63,192 bases of DNA from a bacterium (GTDB lineage Bacteria > Bacillota > Clostridia > Lachnospirales > Lachnospiraceae), in NCBI GenBank assembly GCA_030535455.1, contig JAUNJY010000021.1, positions 1-63,192 of the forward strand, read 5' to 3'. A program made the position numbers and the translations under genes. Shown piece by piece: positions 16,401 to 24,414 of this stretch; position 1 is the first letter of the stretch; every line of letters starts with the position of its first letter. The notes beneath the pieces are model-generated. The model was not told the DNA's origin, did no database searches, and worked only from the letters and a program-made list of their open reading frames with translations.

Positions 16401-17396
16401 CCCTGCTTGTTTTTGCATCTCCTCTGTTGCCTGTGGGTTTTGAGTAAGTAAGGCTGCAACTGCACCCTGACGTACTGCTGGAAGGCTTTCTTGTAATGTC
16501 TTTAACTGAGAAATGGCATTTTCAAGTTTTGTTGCTCCATCATAAGCAGTCTGTAAAGACTCAATTGCAGCAGTCATGGACTTCTTATTTGCCTTTAACT
16601 CTTCTAATTTATTTGCAAGTTCTGTTTCTTGTTTGGAAAGTTCAATCTTTTGATTGATGATTTCATTGGTAGATGAACTCATCTTATCTGATAATTGATC
16701 TTTTCCATCTTGAAGCTTGTCCTGTCCTTCTTTGATTTCATTGGAAGAACTAGTAAGCTTGTCTTCTTGTTCTGTAAACTGACCTTCGATCTTCTTTTGA
16801 ATTTTCTTATTCAATGCATCGATCTTGTCCTTGTTCATGGTTACTTGAAGATTTTCTGTTAATGCTCCTGTTGTAGTTACAGTTGCTACACCTTCAATAC
16901 TTTCAAGGGATGGTACCAATGTATTTTCTACATACTCAGATATTTCTGACTGAGACATTCCCTCTATGTCGGCTGATGCTACCATGACTGGCATCATATC
17001 AGGATCTAACTGCATAATCATTGGGGCACCTACGGTATCCTTCCAATTCCCCTTTAACTGATCCAGTTTTTGTTGCATTTCAATTAATACAGAATCCATA
17101 TTAGCTGTTTGTTCATATTCCAAAATAACAACCGAATAGTTGTCATACGATGTTGAACTAACGCTCTTAATATTGGATGTGGTGGCCATTGCCCCCTCGA
17201 TTGGAGCCGTAACCTCCTTCTCGACTTCTTCCGGACTTGCACCTGCATATGTGGTCATAACGATTGCATATGGCATATCCATGTCTGGAAGTAAATCCGT
17301 TGTCATTCTTGTTAATGATACAATACCAAGAACGATTACCAGTACTACCCCTACCAGTACGGTATACGGTTTCTTTACACTAAACTTTGAAATCAC
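13458..17396 (-). CDS. RND-family efflux transporter with large coiled-coil insertion
   Basis: 1312 residues, AcrB/HAE-like. The first membrane helix is at about 12-31, and the canonical helices carry GIGMLVDNSIVVIENIYRLR (TM4 region) and GIIVNNGIVMVDYINQLRR in the second half. A segment of about 310 residues (roughly 190-505) in the first extracytoplasmic loop is strongly alpha-helical and heptad-like (EIKEGQDKLQDGKDQL, TELANKLEELKANKK). No membrane-fusion or outer-membrane gene is adjacent, as expected for a single-membrane cell. It is the first gene of an operon with tetR. The start is GTG with AGGAGGG upstream. Substrates may be drugs, detergents or lipids. Confidence 0.9.
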   Translation of the reverse strand: MISKFSVKKPYTVLVGVVLVIVLGIVSLTRMTTDLLPDMDMPYAIVMTTYAGASPEEVEKEVTAPIEGAMATTSNIKSVSSTSYDNYSVVILEYEQTANMDSVLIEMQQKLDQLKGNWKDTVGAPMIMQLDPDMMPVMVASADIEGMSQSEISEYVENTLVPSLESIEGVATVTTTGALTENLQVTMNKDKIDALNKKIQKKIEGQFTEQEDKLTSSSNEIKEGQDKLQDGKDQLSDKMSSSTNEIINQKIELSKQETELANKLEELKANKKSMTAAIESLQTAYDGATKLENAISQLKTLQESLPAVRQGAVAALLTQNPQATEEMQKQAGDAAISNMLASLKEKTGYDITSEEQLKATVDSLQENLDKINESLQQQAATFADAGVSMTSYKDIPTAVSTLSKTLTEINKGIATIEAGQKKISEGKTSLDQALVTLNETEIKSILEMSESSSKLEAASSQITDGQNQLNEAKENAKNSADLNTVLTLDNLNNLLVAQNFSMPAGYAGTGEDKYLVRIGNKVTSETELKDLVLVDLGMDGIDPIKVSDVAEITTIDDSADTYSKVNGNPAIMLSFEKQTGYSTGDVTDRLLDKFDSLEQQNADLNMSVMMNQGVYIDIIVQSVMENMIVGAILAIIVLLLFLKDIKPTLIIACSIPLSVIFAIVLMYFSNISLNIISLSGLALGIGMLVDNSIVVIENIYRLRNEGLTIRKAAVQGASQVTGAIVASTLTTVCVFAPIIFTEGITRQLFVDIALTIAFTLAASLLVALTFVPMMAAGLLKNTKEIKHGFLERVQGGYEFILRKSMKFKAIVFIVGIILLVISAKAALSRGFSFMDMNMSTDQLSVTIAPKEGETLTFDELISQSDQVMEKLSGIEGIKDIGAMAGGGGMLSSMGGGSADSVSMYLVLEETAKGSNQKIIDQVNELTKDMNCEVSTSSSASGVSSFMGSGISVEIKGNDLDKLQELAAKVADVVKDTEGTEKVQDGLDDTTPSFTIVVDKDKAAEYGMTVAQVFQIVHKEMASSTSATTITTDTKDYEVYVQSEEQSHVTIEDIKKLTFSHTDREGKKKDIPLSKIAKFETGTSLNNIKRDAQVRTISVTSAIKDGYNVSLVSNDIQKNLKSIEIPDGYSINMAGEDEQIKEAMNQLVLMLVLAIVFIYLVMVAQFQSLLSPFIIMFTIPLAFTGGLFALYFTGNEVSVVGMIGFVMLAGIIVNNGIVMVDYINQLRREGMDKKEAIVEAGKTRLRPILMTALTTILAMSTMALGLGSGSEMMQPMAIVTVGGLIYGTILTLIVVPCIYDAFNRNKSMVEEEL

Positions 17397-17436
17397 ACTT
17401 ATTCCCTCCTACTTTATTTGCTTTTCTCTTTTGTTG

Positions 17437-17493
17437 ACTGACCCGCCGGTCGGTTATGCGTATTAGTATATAATTAATCACATTTAAATTCAA
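17437..17493 (-). promoter_or_regulatory. promoter and TetR-type operator of the exporter operon
   Basis: Minus-strand TTGAAT (17493-17488), 17-base spacer, TATACT (17470-17465). Immediately downstream, ACTGACC-CGCC-GGTCGGT (17437-17454) is a near-perfect inverted repeat overlapping the predicted transcription start. A repressor bound here would block initiation. The TetR protein in the same operon is the obvious candidate. Confidence 0.78.
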
Positions 17494-17510
17494 GTTAAAA
17501 AAATATAAAC

Positions 17511-17546
17511 AAAAAAGGACTAGTAATTCTACCAGTCCTTTTTTTA
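17511..17546. terminator. bidirectional terminator
   Basis: AAAAAAGGACT pairs with AGTCCTTTTTT around a 13-base loop. It ends the dicarboxylate symporter gene on the minus strand. Confidence 0.9.
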
Positions 17547-17555
17547 TTTCATTCT

Positions 17556-18821
17556 CTATTCAATTGCAGCGCTTTGCATTGCTGCTTTTCTAATCTTTCT
17601 CTTTTCAGATGCATCAATACAGATTGTACACGCTGCATCTCCTGTAACATTTACAGTAGTACGAGCCATATCAAGAATTCGATCAATCCCTTGAACCAGC
17701 GCAATTCCTTCTAATGGTAATCCTACACTTTGTAATACCATAGCTAACATGATTACACCAGAACCTGGAACACCAGCCGTACCGATCGATGCTAATGTGG
17801 CAGTGAGGATAATCATAAGCTGCTGTCCAAATCCTAAATCAATTCCAAAGATTTGTGCAATAAAGATTGCGCAAACCCCTTGATAAATTGCCGTACCATC
17901 CATATTGATGGTTGCACCAAGTGGTAATACGAAGCTTGCAACTTCTTTGTCTGCTCCTAGTTTTTCCGTACATTCTAAGTTAAATGGCAAGGAACCAATA
18001 CTGCTTGCACTTGAAAATGCAAATAACATTGCAGGACTCATTCCTTTGAAAAACTTCTTAGGACTCATGCCTGCAAAGAGTTTCACTGTTCCTGAATAAA
18101 TTACGATTATATGAAGGATACTTGCTAAATACGCAATTCCGATCAATCGTAACAATGGAAGTAAGATTGCAATCCCGTTGGTTGCAACTACTGGTGTAAT
18201 TAATGCAAATACACCGATTGGTGATAATGCAATAATCATTTCCATGATTTTGATGCAGACTTCTGTCATGCTTTCAACAAAATGTCCTACTACCTTTCCT
18301 TTTTCTCCAGCCTTGATAATACCAAAGCCAAAGAATAAAGCAATCACGATTACCTGAAGCATTGTCGCATTTAATAATGGATCAATAAAATTCGATGGAA
18401 AGATATTAACAAACGTGTCCATTAAAGAAACTTTATTTACTGCAGAGTCATAAGATTGAAGCACACTGCTATCTAATACATAGTTACCGCCTACATTTAA
18501 TACATTCGCTGCCAAAAGACCAAAGCCAACTGCAAATGCTGTGGTACATACGTAAAATAAGATTGTCTTTGCTCCAATGCTGCCTACTTTCTTAATATCC
18601 TTTAATGAGATAATTCCTTGTGTAATTGAAAATATAACAAGAGGAACAACAATTGTCTTAATCAGATTAAGAAAGATTGTTCCAAATGGCTTAATATAAT
18701 CAGTTGCAATGGACTGATGCTGTTGTAATAAAAAACCGCACACAATACCCAGCACCAATCCTAATATTATCTTTGTTGTCAGACCCGTTTTTTTCAAGTG
18801 TCTATTTCTGCCCTTCTCCAT
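17556..18821 (-). CDS. dicarboxylate/amino acid:cation symporter (DAACS family)
   Basis: 421 residues of the GltP/GltT/DctA fold: eight membrane helices and two re-entrant loops. Signatures are the serine-rich loop SSASSIGSLPFNLE, the sodium/substrate helix ATINMDGTAIYQG, and GTAGVPGSG. These transporters import glutamate, aspartate or C4-dicarboxylates with Na+ or H+. Substrate choice within the family depends on a few residues in the last helices and I do not assign it. The gene is single, with GAAAGGAAG before the ATG and a terminator 10 bases after the stop. Confidence 0.92.
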   Translation of the reverse strand: MEKGRNRHLKKTGLTTKIILGLVLGIVCGFLLQQHQSIATDYIKPFGTIFLNLIKTIVVPLVIFSITQGIISLKDIKKVGSIGAKTILFYVCTTAFAVGFGLLAANVLNVGGNYVLDSSVLQSYDSAVNKVSLMDTFVNIFPSNFIDPLLNATMLQVIVIALFFGFGIIKAGEKGKVVGHFVESMTEVCIKIMEMIIALSPIGVFALITPVVATNGIAILLPLLRLIGIAYLASILHIIVIYSGTVKLFAGMSPKKFFKGMSPAMLFAFSSASSIGSLPFNLECTEKLGADKEVASFVLPLGATINMDGTAIYQGVCAIFIAQIFGIDLGFGQQLMIILTATLASIGTAGVPGSGVIMLAMVLQSVGLPLEGIALVQGIDRILDMARTTVNVTGDAACTICIDASEKRKIRKAAMQSAAIE

Positions 18822-19070
18822 CGTCTCTTCCTTTCACTTAAGTATACTTTTTCAAGAATGACAGGCTGCTCCAATAGAAGCCTTCTGCTCTTGAAAAAGA
18901 GGACTAGCCTCTTCTGCTAATCCCCTTCGATTATGTATATAATTTAACATAATGCAACTTTTTGCGCAAATACTTAGCAGTAAATACATACTATATATAC
19001 TATTTACCTTACGTTTTGCACACTTATGCACCATATCAATCGCTAGTATGGTCTCCAGTTTTCTTCTCTC

Positions 19071-20345
19071 TTATTCAATATGCAGTAATGCATTTCTTGG
19101 CTGGTACCAAATTACTTTATACAGTGTAATACATGCTCCTATTATATTAAGCCCTACTGCCGCTCCAAACATAAGGAGAATGGAAGTTATAGAATAACCT
19201 ATCTGAATATTTATTATATTGGACAGAAATCCACTAATTACTCCCTTTAATGCAAGACTTGCAACAATACCGATCACCCCTCCAATAAGAAGTGGTATTA
19301 ACTGCTCTCCAACCATCTGTAAACTGATTTTATATTTTCTTTCGCCCAGGGACAGTAAAATACCGATTTCATAATCTCTTTCACGCATTGCCATAATGAC
19401 TAGCAATGTAATAATAATGGCCCCAAGGCTGATTATGGCCGCCAATATGATATTGGTAATACTGACAATGGTCTTTAGTGAACTGGCAAGAAGGCGGTAG
19501 GAAGTATCATCATTTTCAAATAAAAAGTTATCCTTTGCGAAACTGCTTTGTGCAACCACCTCTTGCGCAAACTCTTTGTTTTTCTCTGGATCTTTCATTC
19601 TGAACTGGGCAATGGTAAATGCATTCTTTCCGTCGATTTCAAGAGCTGATGCAATATCTGTATAAATGGTATTCTCCTGGTTAGCATAGGGATCATACTG
19701 GTCACTGCTTTCTTCATCTTGGGATGCACTGTTATAATATAAACCAACAATCTTCATCTCTACCTTGTTTCCTTTTGCATCTTCTACTGTAATCTTATCC
19801 TCCAATGCCAAGTTATTGTCCCTAGCCAGAGAATAATTTAAGATACAGACATGATCATCCTCCTCTGTAATCAGTCTGCCCACCAATAAACTGGAAAACA
19901 TCGTTGAAAAATCATCATTGTATTTACTATTGGAGTTTCCTTGTATGTAAAGATTATATGAAGGCACGTAATCTTCCTTTTCCTTCTTCTTTAATTCATT
20001 TTCCGTCTGCTGTTGCGTTACTTTTGCATGAAAACCTTTCGCATATGCTAAAGTACGAATATAGTATTTTGCGTCCTTTACATTGGATAACTGCTCGATC
20101 CTCTTTACTTCCTCCATTGGAATTTGGCTGGAATTTAGATAGTCTGTTCCATAGCTTACCGAAGTACGAACTAAGACTGACGTATCCATGGACTTACGAA
20201 TTTCCTCTACCGACCGTTCTGATGTACTGCGTATCGATATGGCTATTAAAAGCACAAGGGATAGTACACTAGCAATCAAAAGCATTACAATGGTATTTCG
20301 CTTATTGGAAATCACACTACTAATCATACGATTTAGATAATTCAT
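19071..20345 (-). CDS. FtsX/MacB-type ABC transporter permease
   Basis: 424 residues with the FtsX-like layout: one N-terminal helix (about 20-40), a large extracytoplasmic domain (about 45-270), then three helices around 290-320, 345-370 and 385-415. The segment MRERDYEIGILLSLGERK is the characteristic coupling sequence after helix two. It starts eight bases after the stop codon of a second, similar permease, so the two probably form a heterodimer. No ATPase gene is adjacent. Members export peptides or lipoproteins or transmit mechanical signals; the substrate is unknown. Confidence 0.85.
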   Translation of the reverse strand: MNYLNRMISSVISNKRNTIVMLLIASVLSLVLLIAISIRSTSERSVEEIRKSMDTSVLVRTSVSYGTDYLNSSQIPMEEVKRIEQLSNVKDAKYYIRTLAYAKGFHAKVTQQQTENELKKKEKEDYVPSYNLYIQGNSNSKYNDDFSTMFSSLLVGRLITEEDDHVCILNYSLARDNNLALEDKITVEDAKGNKVEMKIVGLYYNSASQDEESSDQYDPYANQENTIYTDIASALEIDGKNAFTIAQFRMKDPEKNKEFAQEVVAQSSFAKDNFLFENDDTSYRLLASSLKTIVSITNIILAAIISLGAIIITLLVIMAMRERDYEIGILLSLGERKYKISLQMVGEQLIPLLIGGVIGIVASLALKGVISGFLSNIINIQIGYSITSILLMFGAAVGLNIIGACITLYKVIWYQPRNALLHIE

Positions 20346-20353
20346 TCTCCCAC

Positions 20354-21895
20354 CTACCTTCTAATTAGACTTCCTGGTGATAGCCTTAAAATATAGGCTA
20401 TCTGGATCAGCATGGTAATAATCACAAGTATAAATAACAATGTAAAAAACAATGCAACAATCCTTACATTTAGTCTAAAGTCCAGGTAGCTCTTTGTCGT
20501 AACGTTAGCAGTATTATTATGAACTGTCTCCTCCGTACTCTCTTGCTGATATGTCTCTGCATAGCGAAGCGGCTGTCCATACATCTTAACCTCATACTCA
20601 TCCTTAATTGACTTATTCTGAAGTTCTGCACGCTCAGCCATGGATGAAAGCATTTGGTTCCCATATCTCTTTGTAATTCCCGGTGCAGCTACCATTGCAA
20701 TTCCTGCTGCCACAATTACTAATACAATGACCTCCACTAAAATCTGCAATGCAATCCTTTTCTTTGACTCCCCAATGCTTAATAACACGCCAAACTCTTT
20801 GTTCCTCTTACGAAGTGTAAACGAACAAATCAAAGCCATAATAAAGAAAGTTGCAATTCCCATAATAATGCCCGTATATTTCATAATATCCCGTATTTCT
20901 TCCAAGGGAGCTGCAACCATGCTATACCAGTCACTGTCAATCAGGACATAATACCACTGCTTATAGAAAAACTCTCCAAGGATTGTATCAGCATACAACT
21001 TGCTTAATTCCTTAGGGTCCATCGTATTATATGTTCCGGCAGTAACTTCCTTTACGTTATGGTAGTTTATTCCCTCCGTTATATTAGAAATCTCCTCCAC
21101 GTTAATATTCTTCTTTAAGTATTCTAGATAAGGCTCAATGTCAGAAGAATTCTTGAGATATACAACGACCTGGACAATTTGATGGACCGTCAGTCTTGAC
21201 TCCTCGCCGTAGACACTCTTCCAATATTCTAAAAGCGTACTGTACGGCATATAAATCCAGTTTTGAGCACTTTTTAATGCTTCTTTATCATCTGAGGTAA
21301 AAATACCAATCACCTCCAAATCTAGCAACTGGTCGTTGGATCGTTCTAAATAAAGCTCCCTACTTAACTGGCTTTCATGAACGGTAAGTGTATCTCCCAC
21401 GTTTAGTCCATTCTCACTTGCATAAATACTTGAGATTAAGACTTCCTTTTTCCCCTGATCCTTGGTTACAAAATGCTTCCCCTCTTTTAAGTAAAAACTC
21501 CCACTGGAAAATGGCTCATAATACTGGGAGTTCTGAATTGCTGTCACATGTAAATTTTCATACACATCCGTACTGTCTTTGGGACTGAAAAAATACATAT
21601 ACTGGACAATACTATTATACTCTTCAACATAATCCGAATTGACCATTACAGGAATGTCAGTCTCGTTAATCGTAGCTGTATCTACTGAGCCACCTGCCCC
21701 TATTACCATAGGTGGTTGAATAGTTACTGCATTGGTGATTGCTTTTTCCGAAATTGCAATGGATGCATCCGTTGCATCGTAAATCATCAGACAAGCCAGA
21801 CCTATCCCTAGTAACGCCGTAAAAATTAGGATCGTGCCAATTGTCTGTATTTTCTTATGTACTAGATTAGCCCATGCTCTCATAAAAATCCTCAT
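20354..21895 (-). CDS. FtsX/MacB-type ABC transporter permease (first of pair)
   Basis: 513 residues with the same four-helix plan: helix at about 18-38, extracytoplasmic domain to about 340, helices at about 345-365, 385-410 and 480-505, with LRKRNKEFGVLLSIGESKKR as the cytoplasmic coupling segment. An extra charged stretch between helices three and four (about 415-475) is longer than in its partner. GGGGGAGG precedes the ATG; a second ATG four codons on is also possible. It leads a two-gene unit without an ATPase. Confidence 0.85.
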   Translation of the reverse strand: MRIFMRAWANLVHKKIQTIGTILIFTALLGIGLACLMIYDATDASIAISEKAITNAVTIQPPMVIGAGGSVDTATINETDIPVMVNSDYVEEYNSIVQYMYFFSPKDSTDVYENLHVTAIQNSQYYEPFSSGSFYLKEGKHFVTKDQGKKEVLISSIYASENGLNVGDTLTVHESQLSRELYLERSNDQLLDLEVIGIFTSDDKEALKSAQNWIYMPYSTLLEYWKSVYGEESRLTVHQIVQVVVYLKNSSDIEPYLEYLKKNINVEEISNITEGINYHNVKEVTAGTYNTMDPKELSKLYADTILGEFFYKQWYYVLIDSDWYSMVAAPLEEIRDIMKYTGIIMGIATFFIMALICSFTLRKRNKEFGVLLSIGESKKRIALQILVEVIVLVIVAAGIAMVAAPGITKRYGNQMLSSMAERAELQNKSIKDEYEVKMYGQPLRYAETYQQESTEETVHNNTANVTTKSYLDFRLNVRIVALFFTLLFILVIITMLIQIAYILRLSPGSLIRR

Positions 21896-22015
21896 TTTCC
21901 TCCCCCTCTAGTACCTCTCTTTGTAATTCGATATAACTATTTTACCATATTTTTACACATGTGATCATTTTTCAATTCATTCATTTATATCAATTACTTA
22001 TATAGACTTAAACTG

Positions 22016-22135
22016 CTAGAAGAGACATTTTCTCTTTATGAACAGTGCGTGTAAAACTCTCACTATTCCCTCGCCAAACCGGACCACATAATCATTCTCT
22101 TCCTTACCGGGGAATGTACCTTTGGGTTTCAAACT
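22016..22135 (-). other. intergenic open-frame remnant (39 codons, no start)
   Basis: The interval 21896-22420 has no convincing gene. Within it, a minus-strand frame with no start codon reads KPKGTFPGKEENDYVVRFG and then GEGIVRVLHALFIKRKCLF before TAG at 22016. The composition is coding-like, but no ribosome site or start is present. The sequence also contains the potential pairings ATTCCC/GGGAAT and CCGG/CCGG. It may be a gene fragment or a small structured repeat. Confidence 0.3.
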
Positions 22136-22181
22136 AAAAAAAGCGACTACACTCTTTTTACAAGAATGTAATCGCTTTTTC
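22136..22181. terminator. bidirectional terminator-like hairpin
   Basis: AAAAAGCGACTACA pairs with TGTAATCGCTTTTT (one mismatch) around an 18-base loop. It lies upstream of the permease pair and downstream of merR. Confidence 0.75.
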
Positions 22182-22246
22182 TTTATATGAACTAAATAAA
22201 CAAAATATTAAATCTTACCTGACATTTATGACTCAATTATGTAAAT

Positions 22247-22300
22247 AAAAAGAGCTCTTACATGAATAGTGTAAAACCATTCATGTAACAGTACTTTTTA
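22247..22300 (-). terminator. terminator of the merR gene
   Basis: TTACATGAAT pairs with ATTCATGTAA, flanked by AAAAAG and CTTTTT which extend the stem beyond a small internal loop. Minus-strand transcripts end in a T5 tract. Confidence 0.7.
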
Positions 22301-22420
22301 ATAGGCTGTAAATTCTTCATATTTTTTATTATTTTATATCTCACTGTAGTCATATAGAGTATATAGTATAAAGTTACTTTAGTTGCAAGTCTAATTTTAA
22401 ATTTTCTTATTGATTTACGC

Positions 22421-23233
22421 TTACTTTTCCTTAATCGGTATCCATAATTCAATGTAGGTCTTTGTCACCTGATTATCATTATCATGGAATAATATAACGC
22501 CATGTGCATTTCCTGCTGTCTCAAGGCCCCTGGTCTCAAGGTAGCTAAATACAGGCTCTAAGCCATAATTCTTGTCTTCAAAGAAGCTATTGCTTACGAT
22601 TACTGTATGAAGGCATAAAACTCTTTCGATTACAATTACATTATTACCTTGTGGCAATCGTAACCTTTTTGCCTCTTCCTCTGATGCACTCAAACCTAAA
22701 GCCACTTTAGGTTGTCCCTTTTCTTGATGTGCAAAATCAAATACTACTGCTAGTTTTGTAAATGGAAGATGATTTACCCACTGTTTTAATACTTCGTTAT
22801 TCAGACTATTTTTGCTGATTAAGTTTCCTTCCGGATCGACATTGATCCAGGTTGGATCGCAGGATATGATCTCATATTCTCCAACCATGCTGTCCATTTT
22901 ACATAGCTGTCCAATATACTGATCCAAATCTGAAACCAAATGTTGATAGAGATCTATTTTTTCTTCTAGCATTCGCTTATTTCTAATATGGTTACCAATA
23001 AACATTCTGCTATTATAAGCCGTATTTTGCAGCGCGCCTGTAATCTCTTTTAATGGAATTTCACGATTTCTTGTTTCCTTACATTGAATTAGTTTTATCA
23101 GATCCTCAATTTCATAGTAGCGGTGTCCATTCGCTTCTTTTTTGGTCTGTATAACTCCTTCTTTTTCATAATAGTGAATTGCAGCCGTTGTTAACCCTAA
23201 TAAATGTGCAACCTCACCAACTTTGTATTTCAC
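22421..23233 (-). CDS. MerR-family transcriptional regulator
   Basis: 270 residues. The N-terminal winged helix (1-70) begins with YKVGEVAHLLGLTTAAIHYY and includes the wing GHRYYEIED. A dimerisation helix follows (about 75-120). The C-terminal part (about 120-270) resembles a GyrI-like effector domain ending in TYIELWIPIKEK, which suggests sensing of bulky ligands. The start is GTG with AGGAGGAG upstream. It is a single gene next to an FtsX permease pair; no operator can be identified, so its targets are unknown. Confidence 0.88.
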   Translation of the reverse strand: MKYKVGEVAHLLGLTTAAIHYYEKEGVIQTKKEANGHRYYEIEDLIKLIQCKETRNREIPLKEITGALQNTAYNSRMFIGNHIRNKRMLEEKIDLYQHLVSDLDQYIGQLCKMDSMVGEYEIISCDPTWINVDPEGNLISKNSLNNEVLKQWVNHLPFTKLAVVFDFAHQEKGQPKVALGLSASEEEAKRLRLPQGNNVIVIERVLCLHTVIVSNSFFEDKNYGLEPVFSYLETRGLETAGNAHGVILFHDNDNQVTKTYIELWIPIKEK

Positions 23234-23396
23234 GTAATACTCCTCCTGCTAATACATTTTCCGTACTACTATATCAATTTTCTACATTCCTGTAAATGAT
23301 TGTATTCTTAACGTACTATAAATTTTTGTGATATCTGCTCATATTTATAAACAGTATTTTCCAATATATAACACTTTGCTGTGCCCATGTTTTTCC

Positions 23397-23425
23397 TTGT
23401 GATTGCAAATTTCCCTTGCTATAAT
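23397..23425 (+). promoter_or_regulatory. promoter of gntR-type gene
   Basis: TTGTGA at 23397-23402, 17-base spacer, TATAAT at 23420-23425. Confidence 0.75.
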
Positions 23426-23460
23426 GGAAACGTCTATATCAATTATATAGGAGGATACAT

Positions 23461-24165
23461 ATGAACCGCTTATCAAATCTAAAAGGCAAGCTTTTGGTAG
23501 AACAGGTGGAAGATGAACTATTCCAACGAATTCAATCCGAAGGTTACCGTGTTGGCGAAAAACTCCCAAATGAGTTTAAACTTGCCGAGTCCTTCTCTGT
23601 CAGTCGCAGCACCATGCGTGAGGTTATTCGAAGCCTTACGTCAAAAGGCATATTAGAAGTAAGACGTGGATCAGGAACTTATGTGGTAGGTACCATGCTT
23701 CCTGAAGATGATCCGTTAGGAATTAAAGACTTTGAGGATAAAGAGGCAATTGCCCTTGACCTGGTAGATGTACGCCTTATGATCGAGCCTGCCATGGCAG
23801 AGGCCGCTTGTCATAATGCAACCGAGGAAGAAATTGCTCACTTAGAAAAACTCTGTGATCTGGTAGAAGAAAAAGCCCAAAATGGCGAAAGTTATATTAA
23901 AGAAGACATTGCCTTCCATTGCTATGTTGCGGAATGTTCCAAAAATAAAGTCGTGGAACAGCTTGTTCCTATTATTGACACTGCTGTCATGATGTTTGTA
24001 AACATTACACATAAGAAAGTATTAAATGAGACACTGCTTACTCATAGAGCCGTAGTGGATGCTATTGCAGCAAGAGACCCTGTAGGTGCACGAAATGCAA
24101 TGATCATGCATATGACCTTCAACCGCAGTATGATTCAAAAAATCATGAAAGAACGTAGCGAATAA
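23461..24165 (+). CDS. GntR/FadR-family regulator with FCD domain
   Basis: 234 residues. The GntR winged helix occupies about 10-78 (YRVGEKLPNEFKLAESFSVS, then RSTMREVIRSL, wing RRGSGTYVV). The FCD ligand domain spans about 90-225 with the metal-binding residues expected in this class (Asp of DVRLMIEP, His of DIAFHCYV, and the H in LLTHRAVVDAI). AGGAGG lies directly before the ATG. It precedes a sugar-acid dehydratase and a gluconate-type permease; the perfect palindrome between them (24269-24285) is a likely binding site. It should control catabolism of a sugar acid that also acts as the inducer. Confidence 0.9.
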   Translation: MNRLSNLKGKLLVEQVEDELFQRIQSEGYRVGEKLPNEFKLAESFSVSRSTMREVIRSLTSKGILEVRRGSGTYVVGTMLPEDDPLGIKDFEDKEAIALDLVDVRLMIEPAMAEAACHNATEEEIAHLEKLCDLVEEKAQNGESYIKEDIAFHCYVAECSKNKVVEQLVPIIDTAVMMFVNITHKKVLNETLLTHRAVVDAIAARDPVGARNAMIMHMTFNRSMIQKIMKERSE

Positions 24166-24268
24166 TTTTTACCTAAAGTTGTCAGACATAAGTTGTCCGA
24201 CAACTTTATTTGTAAATTCCCAAATATTAAGTAATTTCCTCTCATTTTTCCCATTATTGTTTCTACTT

Positions 24269-24285
24269 TTGTACAATCTGTACAA
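24269..24285 (+). promoter_or_regulatory. 17-bp palindromic operator before the dehydratase gene
   Basis: TTGTACA-ATC-TGTACAA is a perfect inverted repeat with a 3-bp spacer, matching the size and TNGTNNNACNA-like pattern of FadR/GntR sites. A TATAAA at 24306-24311 lies 20 bases further on, so the site overlaps the -35 region. The GntR protein upstream is the probable ligand. Confidence 0.75.
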
Positions 24286-24414
24286 TTTTTCCCCTTTCCT
24301 ATTGCTATAAAGTAGAAAACTGTCCATCCGTCTTGTTAGATGTTTTCTCAGATGGTATTCTTAAGTCACAGAAAAGATACTACAACTTTTTCAATTATGA
24401 AAGGAGTTTTATAT

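Noticed and set aside
22258-22452. 64-residue minus-strand open frame
   Set aside because: Overlaps the end of merR and its terminator hairpin, very basic composition, no ribosome site.
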